NCBI RefSeq assembly: GCF_002374835.1
Contig: NZ_NWVD01000013.1
Span: 1 to 55,295, forward strand
Length of the DNA: 55,295 nucleotides
From: Sphingomonas ginsenosidimutans
GTDB taxonomy: Bacteria > Pseudomonadota > Alphaproteobacteria > Sphingomonadales > Sphingomonadaceae
Direction: 5' to 3'
The translations under genes were made by a program, and so were the position numbers. Positions within the stretch are counted from its first letter, which is position 1. Each line of letters starts with the position of its first letter. Shown piece by piece: positions 1 to 8,511 of the stretch. The notes below the pieces were generated by a model, which was given only the letters and a program-made list of their open reading frames with translations, was not told the origin of the DNA and searched no databases.

Positions 1-228
1 TTCAGAGACGCCCTGGAAGCCAAAGGCATCCAGCCCTGCATCCCGGGCCGCAGATCGCGCAACGAGCCGGTCAGATACGACAAGCGCCGCTACCGGCGCC
101 GCAGCCGCATCGAGATCATGTTCGGCCGTCTGAAGGATTGGCGCCGCGTCGCAACTCGCTACGACCGCTGCCCAACCGTCTTCTTCTCTGCCGTCGCCCT
201 CGCGGCCACCGTCATCTTCTGGCTATGA
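1..228 (+). CDS. IS5-family transposase, C-terminal part (partial)
   Basis: The open frame from base 1 to the TGA at 226-228 encodes the last 75 residues of a DDE transposase. It carries the basic stretch RRRSRIEIMFGRLKDWRR typical of the IS427 group, where E is the third catalytic residue. It matches the end of the second ORF of the IS at 40064-40898. The start lies outside the window. Confidence 0.85.
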   Translation, partial: FRDALEAKGIQPCIPGRRSRNEPVRYDKRRYRRRSRIEIMFGRLKDWRRVATRYDRCPTVFFSAVALAATVIFWL

Positions 229-245
229 CCAATGAGTCCTGACCC
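1..245 (+). mobile_element. IS5-family insertion sequence, right end only
   Basis: The 3' end of an IS5-family (IS427-like) element runs in from the window edge. Its terminal repeat ends GTCCTGACCC at 245 and is followed by TA, the same end and flank seen for the complete element at 40064-40898. The two copies are clearly related but differ at many positions, so they are different isoforms. The element interrupts the czcA-like gene that follows. Confidence 0.85.
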
Positions 246-2592
246 TAAGACGGGTCAGGCGATCCGCATGGGATCGGCGTCGGAGAACGGCACGGAGGTC
301 GTCGTCGGCACCGCGGTGATGCGGATCGGACAGAACAGCCGCAACGTCGCGACCGCGGTCGCCGATCGGTTGAAGTCGATCAACGCCTCGCTGCCACCCG
401 ACGTAGTGGTGCAGCCGGTCCTCGATCGCACAGCCCTGGTCAATTCCACCATCAAGACGGTGGCGAAGAATCTCGGCGAAGGCGCACTGCTCGTCATCGT
501 CGTGCTGTTCCTGTTGCTCGGCAACTTCCGCGCCGCGCTGATCGCCGCGGCGGTCATCCCGGTCACGATGATGCTGACCGGGTTCGGAATGTTACGGCTG
601 GGGGTTTCGGCGAACCTCATGTCGCTCGGCGCGCTGGACTTCGGGCTGATCGTCGATGGTGCCGTCATCATCGTCGAGAATGCGTTGCGGCGTCTCGCCG
701 AGCAACAGCATCACGAAGGTCGCCTGCTGAGCGTCAAGGAGCGGTTGGAGGCGGTCGCGACCGCGGCGCGCGAGATGATCCGTCCGTCCGTGTACGGGCA
801 GGCAATCATCATCCTCGTCTATGTGCCCTTGCTGACGCTGACCGGCGTCGAGGGCAAGACGTTCGTGCCGATGGCGCTCACCGTCATCATCGCGCTGCTG
901 TTCGCGTTCGTCCTGTCGCTGACCTTCGTGCCTGCGGCGATCGCCATCTGGCTGTCGCGGAGGGTGAACGAGGAGGACGGGCGGATCATCTCGTGGCTGA
1001 AGCAGCGCTACGAACCGGGCCTTGAGAAGGCGATGAAGCGACCGTCGATCACCATCGGCGCCGGCGTCGTCAGCCTCGTCGCCGCGGCGCTTGCCTTCAC
1101 GACGCTGGGACAGGTGTTCCTCCCCCAGCTCGACGAGGGCGACCTGCTCATCCAGGCGCTGCGCATTCCGGCGACATCGGTGCAGCAGAGCCAGGCGATG
1201 CAGGTGCCGATCGAGCGCATGGTCTCGAAGCAACCCGAGGTGCGGTTCGTCTTCTCCAAGACGGGCACGGCCGAGCTGGCTTCGGACCCGATGCCGCCCA
1301 ACGCGACCGACATGTTCGTCATCCTGAAGCCGCATGCGGAATGGCCCGACCCCAAACTGGAGAAGGCCGCGCTGGTCGAGCGGCTGGAGACGAAGCTCGC
1401 GCAGTTCCCGGGCAACGCCTATGAGATCACGCAGCCAATCCAGATGCGGTTCAACGAGCTGATCGCCGGCGTGCGCGGCGACATCGCGGTGAAGGTGTTC
1501 GGCGACGACTTCGCCTCCATGAACCGCACCGCCGAACAGATCGCCGGCATCCTTCGCCGGACGCAAGGAGCGGCTGACGTGAAGGTCGAACAGACGACGG
1601 GACTTCCCATGCTCGACATTCGCGTCAACCGCGACGCGATGGCACGGGTCGGCGTCACCGCGCAGGATGTGCAGGACACCATCACCGCCACGCTCGGCGG
1701 TCGCGAGTCCGGCATGATCTTCGAGGGAGACCGGCGCTTTCCGGTGGTCATCCGCCTGTCGGACGCCGAGCGCGCCGACCTGGGGCTGCTCGAACAGGTG
1801 CAGGTGCCGGTCGCCGGCGGTGGCTATGTGCCGCTGTCCAGCGTCGCCGATATCGGCGTCGTCGACGGGCCGAACCAGATCAGCCGCGAGAACGGCAAGC
1901 GCCGCGTCGTCGTCCAGGCGAACGTCCGCGGACGCGACGTCGGCAGCGTGGTCGCGGATGCGCAGGCGGCGGTCGCCGGCGTGCGCCTGCCGGCGGGCAG
2001 CTATCTCGAATGGGGCGGCCAGTTCGAGAATCTCGAATCCGCCAGCCAGCGGCTCAAACTCGTGGTGCCGGCGTGCTTCGTGCTGATCCTGCTGCTCCTC
2101 TACGGGGCCTTGGGATCGGTACGCGATGCGGCGATCGTCTTCACCGGCGTGCCCTTCGCGCTGGTGGGAGGCGTGCTGCTGCTGTTCGTTCGCGGCATGG
2201 ACTTCTCGATCTCGGCCGCGGTGGGATTCATCGCATTGTCGGGTATCGCGGTCCTCAACGGCCTCGTCATGGTTAGTTCGGTGCAGGAGCTGATCCGGTC
2301 GGGCATGGACCGGGCCGAAGCGGCGCGGACGGGCGCGCTCCAGCGATTGCGCCCGGTCGTCATGACCGCGCTGGTCGCCAGTCTCGGCTTCGTACCGATG
2401 GCATTCGCCAGCGGAGCCGGCGCGGAAGTGCAGAAGCCGCTCGCGACCGTCGTCATCGGCGGCCTGATCTCGGCGACGCTGCTGACGCTGTTCGTGCTGC
2501 CGACGCTTTACGCCCGGTTCGGGCAGCAAGCGGTCAAGGTCGACGACGCGGATAGGGCGGACGACGGCGCGCCGCTGCCGCAACCCGCATGA
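246..2592 (+). pseudogene. czcA: CzcA-type heavy-metal RND efflux pump, N-terminally truncated by IS5
   Basis: This encodes the last ~780 residues of an inner-membrane RND pump that would normally have about 1,040, so roughly the first 260-280 are lost. The first homologous residues are GTAVMRIGQNSR. TM4 carries DFGLIVDG (about residue 136 of the open frame), the paired-Asp signature of the HME1 group that exports Zn, Co, Cd or Ni. The porter domains and the second set of six membrane helices follow. The frame stays open back into the IS at 232, but no initiation signal is evident. Without TM1 and the first porter subdomains the pump should not work. Downstream metal genes suggest it headed a metal-resistance operon. 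Confidence 0.85.
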
Positions 2593-2617
2593 TCGCGTCT
2601 GGCAGGGGGGACTGACG

Positions 2618-3301
2618 ATGGCGGCGCTCAAGTTCGCACTGATCCCCATGATCGCGATCATGATCGGCGCGCTTCTCGCCGGGTGGCGCACACCCGGCGA
2701 GAGGCTGGTCGCCGCCATGCAGCACCTTGCAGCCGGCGTCGTATTTGCCGCGGCGGCGACCGAAATCCTGCCGCTGGTGATGCACGGGGGATCGCCGGCT
2801 GCGACGCTGATCGGCGGTGCGATCGGCGTCGCGGTAATGCTGGGCCTCAAGGCGGCGGAAGGCCGGTTTGACGGCCCCGTGGCGCTGCTCGCCGCGATCG
2901 GGCTCGATCTTGCTATTGACGGCCTGGTTCTGGGTCTGGCCTTCATCGCCGGCGAGAAGGCGGGCACGTTGCTGGCGGTCGCGCTGACGCTCGAAGTGCT
3001 GTTCCTGGCCCTGACGCTCACCAATGATCTGACGAGCCGGTATCGCAAGATGAAGGCGATCGGCCTAACCTGCGCGCTTGCGCTGCTGGTGCCGATCGGC
3101 GCACTCGTCGTGCAGCCCGTGGCGCTGCTGTCGCCGGTGTGGATCACGGGATTCCTGAGTTTCGGCCTGATGGCGCTGCTCTACCTCGTCACCGAGGAGC
3201 TGCTGGTCGAGGCGCACGAGAAACCGGACTCTCCGCTCATCAGCGCGATGTTCTTCGTCGGCTTTCTCGCACTGCTGCTCATCGAGGAGATCGCGATGTG
3301 A
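2618..3301 (+). CDS. ZIP-family metal transporter
   Basis: A 227-residue polytopic membrane protein with about eight hydrophobic segments. It resembles the ZIP (ZupT/GufA-like) family of divalent cation transporters: HLAAGVVFAAAATEILP corresponds to the metal-site helix TM4, and LDLAIDGLVLG to TM5, where the usual histidine is replaced by Asp. A purine-rich run (CAGGGGG) precedes the ATG by about 10 nt. It starts 25 nt after the truncated czcA, so it was probably in the same operon. ZIP proteins usually import zinc or related metals, an odd partner for exporters; direction and substrate are not readable from the sequence. Confidence 0.75.
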   Translation: MAALKFALIPMIAIMIGALLAGWRTPGERLVAAMQHLAAGVVFAAAATEILPLVMHGGSPAATLIGGAIGVAVMLGLKAAEGRFDGPVALLAAIGLDLAIDGLVLGLAFIAGEKAGTLLAVALTLEVLFLALTLTNDLTSRYRKMKAIGLTCALALLVPIGALVVQPVALLSPVWITGFLSFGLMALLYLVTEELLVEAHEKPDSPLISAMFFVGFLALLLIEEIAM

Positions 3302-3360
3302 CCGGCCTGACCTTGAGCGGTGTCGATGTGCGCCGCGATCCATCCCGTAAGGAGAAGAAA

Positions 3361-3730
3361 ATGTCGATCACCACGGCGCGATGGTCCTTTCTGGCCGCTG
3401 CGATTGCCCTGTCTGCGTGTTCCGGCGGCAAGCCGGCGGGCCAGTTCGGATCGAACGAGTCCGGTGCGACCGATGCCATCCACGGATCGAGCGCACGGCA
3501 CGGCCGGCATGGCGATGCCGTCGACCGGCGATCCTGATACCGACTTCCTTCGGGGCATGATCCCGCACCATGAAGGTGCGGTCGATATGGCTCGCGCCGA
3601 GCTTGCCAACGGCACCGATCCGAAGGTGCGCGCGATGGCGGAGGAGGTGATCCGGACCCAACAGGCCGAAATCGTGAAGATGCAGGCCTGGCTCGCCGAA
3701 CGGCAAGCCACAAAGAAGGGGACGCGATAA
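3361..3730 (+). pseudogene. DUF305 lipoprotein, frameshifted
   Basis: The ATG at 3361 follows a good Shine-Dalgarno (AAGGAGAAG). It opens a lipoprotein signal peptide ([10 protein letters not shown]) and then the frame runs to a stop at 3537. The DUF305 domain, with [19 protein letters not shown] and the helix to MQAWLAE, lies in the +1 frame up to TAA at 3728-3730. The two halves join if one base is corrected near 3480-3500, just before [21 protein letters not shown]305 proteins are His/Met-rich ferritin-like periplasmic proteins often found with copper or other metal-resistance genes. This is either a real inactivating indel or a sequencing error. Confidence 0.75.
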
Positions 3731-4647
3731 TGGCACACGATCACGGCGAAGCCGGGCACAGCCACGACCATACGGCCGGCGCCAACGCCAAGATGCTCAG
3801 ATGGGCGCTTGCCCTGACGGCGACCTATCTCGTGGCAGAGGTGGTCGGCGCCTTCGTGTTCAACAGCCTCGCGCTGCTGTCCGACGCAGCCCATATGATG
3901 ACCGACGTCGCCGGTCTGGTCATCGCGTTGATGGCGATCCATCTCGGCAAGAAGGCTGCCGACGACAAGCGGACGTTCGGCTACAAACGACTGGAAATCC
4001 TCGCCGCGACCTTCAATGCGATCCTGCTGTTCGTCGTCGCCATGTATATCCTTTACGAGGCGATCCAGCGCTTCCGCGAGCCGCAGTCGATTCAGTCGAC
4101 CGGCATGTTGATCGTCGCGGTCATTGGCCTCGTCGTGAACTTCGTATCGATGCGTCTGCTGACCGCCGGCAAGGACGAAAGCTTCAACGTCAAAGGCGCC
4201 TACCTGGAAGTATGGGCCGACATGATCGGCTCGGTCGGCGTCATCCTTGGTGCCCTCGCGATACGGTTCACGGGCTGGACGTGGGTCGATCCAGTCATCG
4301 CCATCGGCATCGGCCTGTGGGTGCTGCCGCGCACCTGGGTTCTGCTCAAGGGAACGATCAACGTGCTGCTGGAAGGTGTCCCCGGCGGGTTGAAGCTGCC
4401 GGAGATCCGTTCAACGATCGCCGCCATTCCGGGTGTCGCCGGCGTTCATGACCTGCACGTCTGGTCGATGGCTTCGGACGAGATCAATTGCACCGCCCAT
4501 GTGACGCTCGGCGAGGGCGTCGATCCCGATAGCGTCAGGGTTGCAGTGACCAGAACACTCGACGAGAGGTTCGGGATCGAACATTCGACGATCCAGACCG
4601 AAGCGCCATCGCAAGCCTGTGAGGATGACCAGCACCTTCATCGCTAG
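3730..4647 (+). CDS. czcD: Cation diffusion facilitator (CzcD-type) metal exporter
   Basis: A 305-residue CDF protein that exchanges cytoplasmic divalent metal (Zn, Cd, Co) for protons at the inner membrane. Visible features are a His-rich N-terminus (HDHGEAGHSHDH), six membrane helices, the TM2 metal-site segment LLSDAAHMMTDV (residues 49-60), the TM5 segment LEVWADMIGS (159-168), and a C-terminal ferredoxin-like domain from about residue 210 with VHDLHVWSM. The start ATG shares its A with the TAA of the DUF305 gene, showing translational coupling. Full-length and apparently intact. Confidence 0.92.
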   Translation: MAHDHGEAGHSHDHTAGANAKMLRWALALTATYLVAEVVGAFVFNSLALLSDAAHMMTDVAGLVIALMAIHLGKKAADDKRTFGYKRLEILAATFNAILLFVVAMYILYEAIQRFREPQSIQSTGMLIVAVIGLVVNFVSMRLLTAGKDESFNVKGAYLEVWADMIGSVGVILGALAIRFTGWTWVDPVIAIGIGLWVLPRTWVLLKGTINVLLEGVPGGLKLPEIRSTIAAIPGVAGVHDLHVWSMASDEINCTAHVTLGEGVDPDSVRVAVTRTLDERFGIEHSTIQTEAPSQACEDDQHLHR

Positions 4648-4677
4648 CCATCTCGGCGATCGAAAGTCACAACCGGT

Positions 4678-5028
4678 ATGCTCTATGTCGTCATCAAGGC
4701 AATGATCTCCGGTGCGATTATCGCGGCGGTTTCGGAGATCGCCAAGCGCAGTCCCGGCGTCGGCGCACTTGTCGCATCGTTGCCGTTAGTCTCTGTGCTG
4801 GGAATGATCTGGCTGTGGCGCGACACCCAAGATCGGGTGCTGATGGCGTCTCACGCCGGGGCGACTTTCTGGTTCGTGCTGCCATCGTTACCGATGTTCC
4901 TGCTGATCCCCGCGTTGCTCGGGCGCAACGTACCATTCTGGCTAGCGCTGGGCGCGGGGTGCCTCCTTACCATCCTGCTCTATCTCGGCCTGGTATGCCT
5001 TGGTCCACGCCTCGGCCTGCGGTTATAG
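4678..5028 (+). CDS. DUF3147 family small membrane protein
   Basis: A 116-residue protein of four hydrophobic segments with little outside the membrane. Length and pattern (short N-terminal helix, VGALVASLPLVSVLGMIWLW in the centre) match the DUF3147 family, whose function is unknown. Members are often seen beside metal-transport genes. It starts 30 nt after czcD on the same strand and probably ends the metal unit, since the next gene has its own operator. Confidence 0.7.
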   Translation: MLYVVIKAMISGAIIAAVSEIAKRSPGVGALVASLPLVSVLGMIWLWRDTQDRVLMASHAGATFWFVLPSLPMFLLIPALLGRNVPFWLALGAGCLLTILLYLGLVCLGPRLGLRL

Positions 5029-5072
5029 GCCATCAGCGCAGGTCTCCCGCAATGTTGAGAGGCAACGCACAC

Positions 5073-5109
5073 TAGACCAACGCCATATATCCGCTATGCT
5101 GGATATATG
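5073..5109 (+). promoter_or_regulatory. arsR operator palindrome and candidate leaderless promoter
   Basis: CATATATCC (5084-5092) and GGATATATG (5101-5109) form a perfect 9-bp inverted repeat with an 8-bp spacer. Its right arm contains the arsR ATG (5107). No ribosome binding site precedes the ATG. TATGCT at 5095-5100 is a plausible -10 that would place transcription initiation at or beside the ATG, and TAGACC at 5073-5078 is a weak -35. The palindrome fits an ArsR-family operator covering promoter and start codon. The palindrome is directly visible; the leaderless transcript is inference. Confidence 0.7.
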
Positions 5110-5439
5110 GAAAACGACTCGGCTATCACTGCGCTGGGCGCACTCGCACAGGGCACCCGCCTCGACGTGTTCCGCCTGCTGGTGCGGCACGAACCGGACG
5201 GCATGGCCGCAGGCGATATCGCCCGCCAGCTCGACGTGCCGCAGAACACCATGTCGGCGCATCTCGGAATCCTCGCCCGTGCGGGTCTGGTCCGCTCCGA
5301 ACGGCATAGCCGCTCGATCATCTACCGTGCCGATCTGGACGGCCTGCGCGCGCTGACGCTGTTCCTCGTCAAGGATTGCTGCGCCGGCAATGCGGAGCTG
5401 TGCGCGCCGCTCGTCGCCGAACTCGCCCCCTGCTGCTGA
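5107..5439 (+). CDS. arsR: ArsR-family arsenite-responsive repressor
   Basis: A 110-residue winged-helix repressor; the HTH spans about residues 33-60 (GDIARQLDVPQNTMSAHLGIL). Instead of the classic metal site in the DNA-recognition helix, cysteines sit near the C-terminus: the pair Cys91/Cys92, Cys99, and a terminal Cys109/Cys110. This resembles ArsR proteins of the Acidithiobacillus AfArsR type, where As(III) binds C-terminal cysteines. It leads the arsenic operon and should repress it by binding the palindrome over its own start codon until arsenite or antimonite arrives. Confidence 0.9.
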   Translation: MENDSAITALGALAQGTRLDVFRLLVRHEPDGMAAGDIARQLDVPQNTMSAHLGILARAGLVRSERHSRSIIYRADLDGLRALTLFLVKDCCAGNAELCAPLVAELAPCC

Positions 5440-5450
5440 AAGGACATCCC

Positions 5451-5879
5451 GTGGCCGTCGATATCGTCATCTATCACAACCCCGAGTGCGGCACGTCGCG
5501 CAACACGCTGGCGATGATCCGCAATGCCGGCATCGAGCCGCATGTGGTCGAATATCTGAAAACCCCACCCGCACGCGCGCTGCTAGTCGAGTTGATCGAC
5601 CGCGCCGGCATGAGGCCGCGTGAGCTGCTGCGCGAGAAGGGGACGCCCTATGCCGATTTGGGCCTGGGCGACACGTCGCTGTCCGACGACGCGCTGGTGG
5701 ATGCGATGATGGCGCATCCGATCCTCATCAACCGGCCGCTGGTTGTCTCGCCGCTCGGCGTGAAGCTCTGTCGGCCGTCCGATGCCGTGCTTGATCTGCT
5801 GCCAAGCGATCAGCTCGGCGCGTTCGCGAAGGAAGACGGGGAGAAGGTGGTCGATGCTTCGGGCCAGCGCGTCGCCTGA
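5451..5879 (+). CDS. arsC: Arsenate reductase, glutaredoxin-dependent
   Basis: A 142-residue ArsC that reduces As(V) to As(III) using glutathione and glutaredoxin in the cytoplasm. The catalytic Cys13 lies in [12 protein letters not shown], and [16 protein letters not shown] carries the conserved arginine region. The GTG start at 5451 is chosen because AAAGGA ends 6 nt upstream and the length then equals the family norm of about 141. It lies 11 nt after arsR, and its TGA overlaps the arsB ATG in TGATG. Confidence 0.93.
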   Translation: MAVDIVIYHNPECGTSRNTLAMIRNAGIEPHVVEYLKTPPARALLVELIDRAGMRPRELLREKGTPYADLGLGDTSLSDDALVDAMMAHPILINRPLVVSPLGVKLCRPSDAVLDLLPSDQLGAFAKEDGEKVVDASGQRVA

Positions 5880-7165
5880 TGCTCCTTGCCGTCCTGATCT
5901 TCGTCGCGACGATCGCGCTCGTCATCTGGCAACCCAAGGGACTCGGCATCGGGTGGAGCGCGATGGGCGGGGCCGTCGTGGCGCTGCTCGCGGGGGTGGT
6001 CACGCTGTCCGACGTGCCGGTGGTGTGGGGCATCGTCTGGAATGCGACCGCTGCGTTCGTCGCGATCATCGTCATCAGCCTGCTGCTCGATGAAGCCGGG
6101 TTCTTCGAATGGGCCGCGCTCCACGTCGCCCGCTGGGGCCGGGGGCATGGTCGTCGGCTGTTCGTCCTGATCGTGCTGCTCGGCGCGGCGGTATCCGCGC
6201 TGTTCGCCAACGACGGCGCGGCGCTGATCCTGACGCCGATCGTCATCGCCATGCTGCGGGCGCTCGGCTTCAAGGACAAGGCGACGCTGGCGTTCGTCAT
6301 GGCCGCCGGGTTCATCGCCGACACCGCCAGCCTGCCGCTGGTCGTGTCGAACCTCGTCAACATCGTGTCGGCCGATTTCTTCAAGATCGGGTTCGGCGAA
6401 TACGCGGCCGTGATGGTACCGGTCGACCTCGTGTCGATCGCCGCGACGCTGGGCGCGCTGCTGCTGTTCTTCCGGCGCGACATACCGACCGACTATGACG
6501 TGGGAGCGCTGCGCGCGCCGCGCGACGCGATCCGCGATGCCGCGACCTTCCGCGCCGGATGGATCGTTCTCGCGCTGCTGCTCGCCGGCTTCTTCCTGCT
6601 CGAACCGCTCGGCGTGCCGGTCAGCGCCGTGGCCGCTGCCGGCGCGATCCTGCTGCTGGTGATCGCGGGGCGGGGCCAGGTGATCTCAACGGCCAAGGTG
6701 CTGCGCGGCGCACCCTGGCAGGTCGTGATCTTCTCGCTCGGCATGTATCTCGTCGTCTACGGCCTGCGGAACGCCGGCCTGACCGATCATCTGGCGGCGC
6801 TGCTCGATCGCACGGCGCAAGGGGGCGTGTGGGGCGCGGCGCTGGGTACGGGCGTGATCGCGGCCGTCCTGTCGTCGGTGATGAACAACATGCCGACCGT
6901 GCTGGTAGGCGCGCTCTCGATCGACGCCACCCACGCCACGGGCGCGATCAGGGAAGCGATGATCTACGCCAACGTGATCGGCTGCGATCTCGGCCCCAAG
7001 CTGACGCCGATCGGTTCGCTCGCGACGCTGCTGTGGCTCCACGTCCTTGGACAGAAGGGCGTGCGGATCGGATGGGGCTATTACTTCCGTGTTGGCGTCA
7101 CGCTCACCGTGCCGGTGTTGCTCATCACGCTCGCGGCGCTCGCGATCCGGATCAGCCTCGCGTGA
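5879..7165 (+). CDS. arsB: Arsenite/antimonite efflux permease ArsB
   Basis: A 428-residue inner-membrane permease with about 12 helices, very close in sequence and length to the enterobacterial ArsB. Recognisable blocks include [33 protein letters not shown] and [18 protein letters not shown]. It extrudes As(III) or Sb(III) in exchange for protons; no arsA ATPase is present, so it probably works alone. Start and stop overlap both neighbours by one base (TGATG), showing tight translational coupling. Confidence 0.95.
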   Translation: MLLAVLIFVATIALVIWQPKGLGIGWSAMGGAVVALLAGVVTLSDVPVVWGIVWNATAAFVAIIVISLLLDEAGFFEWAALHVARWGRGHGRRLFVLIVLLGAAVSALFANDGAALILTPIVIAMLRALGFKDKATLAFVMAAGFIADTASLPLVVSNLVNIVSADFFKIGFGEYAAVMVPVDLVSIAATLGALLLFFRRDIPTDYDVGALRAPRDAIRDAATFRAGWIVLALLLAGFFLLEPLGVPVSAVAAAGAILLLVIAGRGQVISTAKVLRGAPWQVVIFSLGMYLVVYGLRNAGLTDHLAALLDRTAQGGVWGAALGTGVIAAVLSSVMNNMPTVLVGALSIDATHATGAIREAMIYANVIGCDLGPKLTPIGSLATLLWLHVLGQKGVRIGWGYYFRVGVTLTVPVLLITLAALAIRISLA

Positions 7166-7596
7166 TGGGACTGACCATCACGACACTCGAACCCGCCGAG
7201 CTGGCCGGGTTGGCATGGTTCCTCAACGCTGCGAGCCTACCGAGCGCCGACCTCGCCGACCCTGGCCGCCTGTTCTTCCGGTTCGAGGCCGATAGCCTCG
7301 TCGGCTATGGCGGCCTGGAGGGGGAAGGGGCTGACCGCCTGCTCCGCTCGATCGTCATCCTTGCCGATCGCCGCGGGCATGGCCTGGGGCGGGCGTTGGT
7401 CGCCACCCTCGAACGACAGGCGCGCGACTTCGGGGTGCGTCGCCTCCATCTGCTGACGACGACGGCCGCGCCATTCTTCCGGGCGCTTGGCTATGCCGAC
7501 GCAGATCGCGGCGCTGCTCCCCCGGCCGTCGCCGCATCGCGCGAGTTTACCGCGCTATGCCCGGCGTCGGCCGCCTATCTCGTGAAAGCTCTCTGA
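7165..7596 (+). CDS. arsN2: ArsN2-type GNAT acetyltransferase
   Basis: A 143-residue GNAT-fold protein with the acetyl-CoA loop at [15 protein letters not shown] and a C-terminal [13 protein letters not shown], the pattern of ArsN2-type proteins. The ArsN1 relatives acetylate arsenical antibiotics such as methylarsenite or arsinothricin; the ArsN2 substrate is less certain. The ATG overlaps the arsB stop, and its own TGA overlaps the arsH ATG. Its place inside the operon supports an arsenic role. Confidence 0.85.
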   Translation: MGLTITTLEPAELAGLAWFLNAASLPSADLADPGRLFFRFEADSLVGYGGLEGEGADRLLRSIVILADRRGHGLGRALVATLERQARDFGVRRLHLLTTTAAPFFRALGYADADRGAAPPAVAASREFTALCPASAAYLVKAL

Positions 7597-8336
7597 TGCC
7601 GCTCCGCACGCTTGCCGATCCCGATACCCTGCCGGCACTCGATCCCGCCTATGCCATCCAGCGGCCGGCGCTGGGGCTTGGCCCGCTCGATTCCGCGCCG
7701 CGTATCCTTCTGCTCTATGGTTCGCTGCGCGAACGGTCCTTCTCCCGGCTGTGTGTCGAGGAAGCGGCGCGCCTGCTCCGGTTCTTCGGCTGCGAGACGC
7801 GCATCTTCGATCCATCGGCCCTGCCGCTGCCCGACCAACATGCCGGCGACGACCATCCGGCCGTCCATGAGCTGCGCGAGCTGTCTCTATGGTCGGAGGG
7901 TCAGGTGTGGTGCAGCCCGGAACGTCACGGGCAGATCACCGGCATCATGAAATTGCAGATCGACCATCTGCCGCTGTCGATGGGCGGGATGCGCCCGACG
8001 CAGGGGCGGACGCTCGCGGTCATGCAGGTGTCGGCCGGATCGCAGTCGTTCAACAGCGTCAACACGCTGCGCGTGCTGGGTCGCTGGATGCGGATGGTGA
8101 CGATCCCGAACCAGTCGAGCGTCGCCAAGGCGTTCAATGAGTTCGATGACGACGGACGGATGAAGCCATCGAGCTACTATGACCGGATCGTCGATGTGAT
8201 GGAGGAGCTGGTGCGGTTCACGGTGCTGCTGCGCGCGCATACTGTGCAACTGGTCGATCGCTATTCAGAGCGAAAGGAAGCCGGGGTGCCGATCAATACT
8301 GCGATGGACCTGTCCAGCATCGCGATTGCGCCGTAG
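7596..8336 (+). CDS. arsH: ArsH NADPH-dependent FMN organoarsenical oxidase
   Basis: A 246-residue flavodoxin-like protein with the FMN phosphate loop [10 protein letters not shown] (residues 42-51). [17 protein letters not shown] and [23 protein letters not shown] are ArsH hallmarks. ArsH oxidises trivalent methyl- and aromatic arsenicals using NADPH and FMN. The ATG at 7596 overlaps the preceding stop. It is the last gene of the operon; about 180 nt then separate it from the likely end of an insertion sequence. Confidence 0.93.
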   Translation: MPLRTLADPDTLPALDPAYAIQRPALGLGPLDSAPRILLLYGSLRERSFSRLCVEEAARLLRFFGCETRIFDPSALPLPDQHAGDDHPAVHELRELSLWSEGQVWCSPERHGQITGIMKLQIDHLPLSMGGMRPTQGRTLAVMQVSAGSQSFNSVNTLRVLGRWMRMVTIPNQSSVAKAFNEFDDDGRMKPSSYYDRIVDVMEELVRFTVLLRAHTVQLVDRYSERKEAGVPINTAMDLSSIAIAP

Positions 8337-8511
8337 GTCTCACAACTGAACTGCCTAAAAGAATTGACTATTTCCGATGCTTGCGAAGTGATGAAGCTCT
8401 CGCCGCGCTGGCTCACTCGACCCAGCTCGAAGCCAAGCGAGGCCAATTAACAGCGTAAACCACGACCAGATTTTACATAATCTATGTTATCAATCTTGTA
8501 CGTTTGTAAGC
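8337..8511. other. Intergenic region between arsH and the ISNCY element
   Basis: This stretch holds no convincing gene. It is more AT-rich than its surroundings around 8470-8511. No terminator hairpin with a T-run was found after arsH. It probably contains leftover sequence from the insertion of the neighbouring element. Confidence 0.4.

Noticed and set aside
592..3147. Very long minus-strand open frame opposite the czcA-like and ZIP genes
   Set aside because: It has low-complexity Arg/His/Asp-rich translation, no family features and covers two clear plus-strand genes; it is a GC-rich antisense shadow.
8337..8511. Possible excisionase-like peptide fragment after arsH
   Set aside because: The frame is short, lacks a start signal and does not match a family with any confidence.
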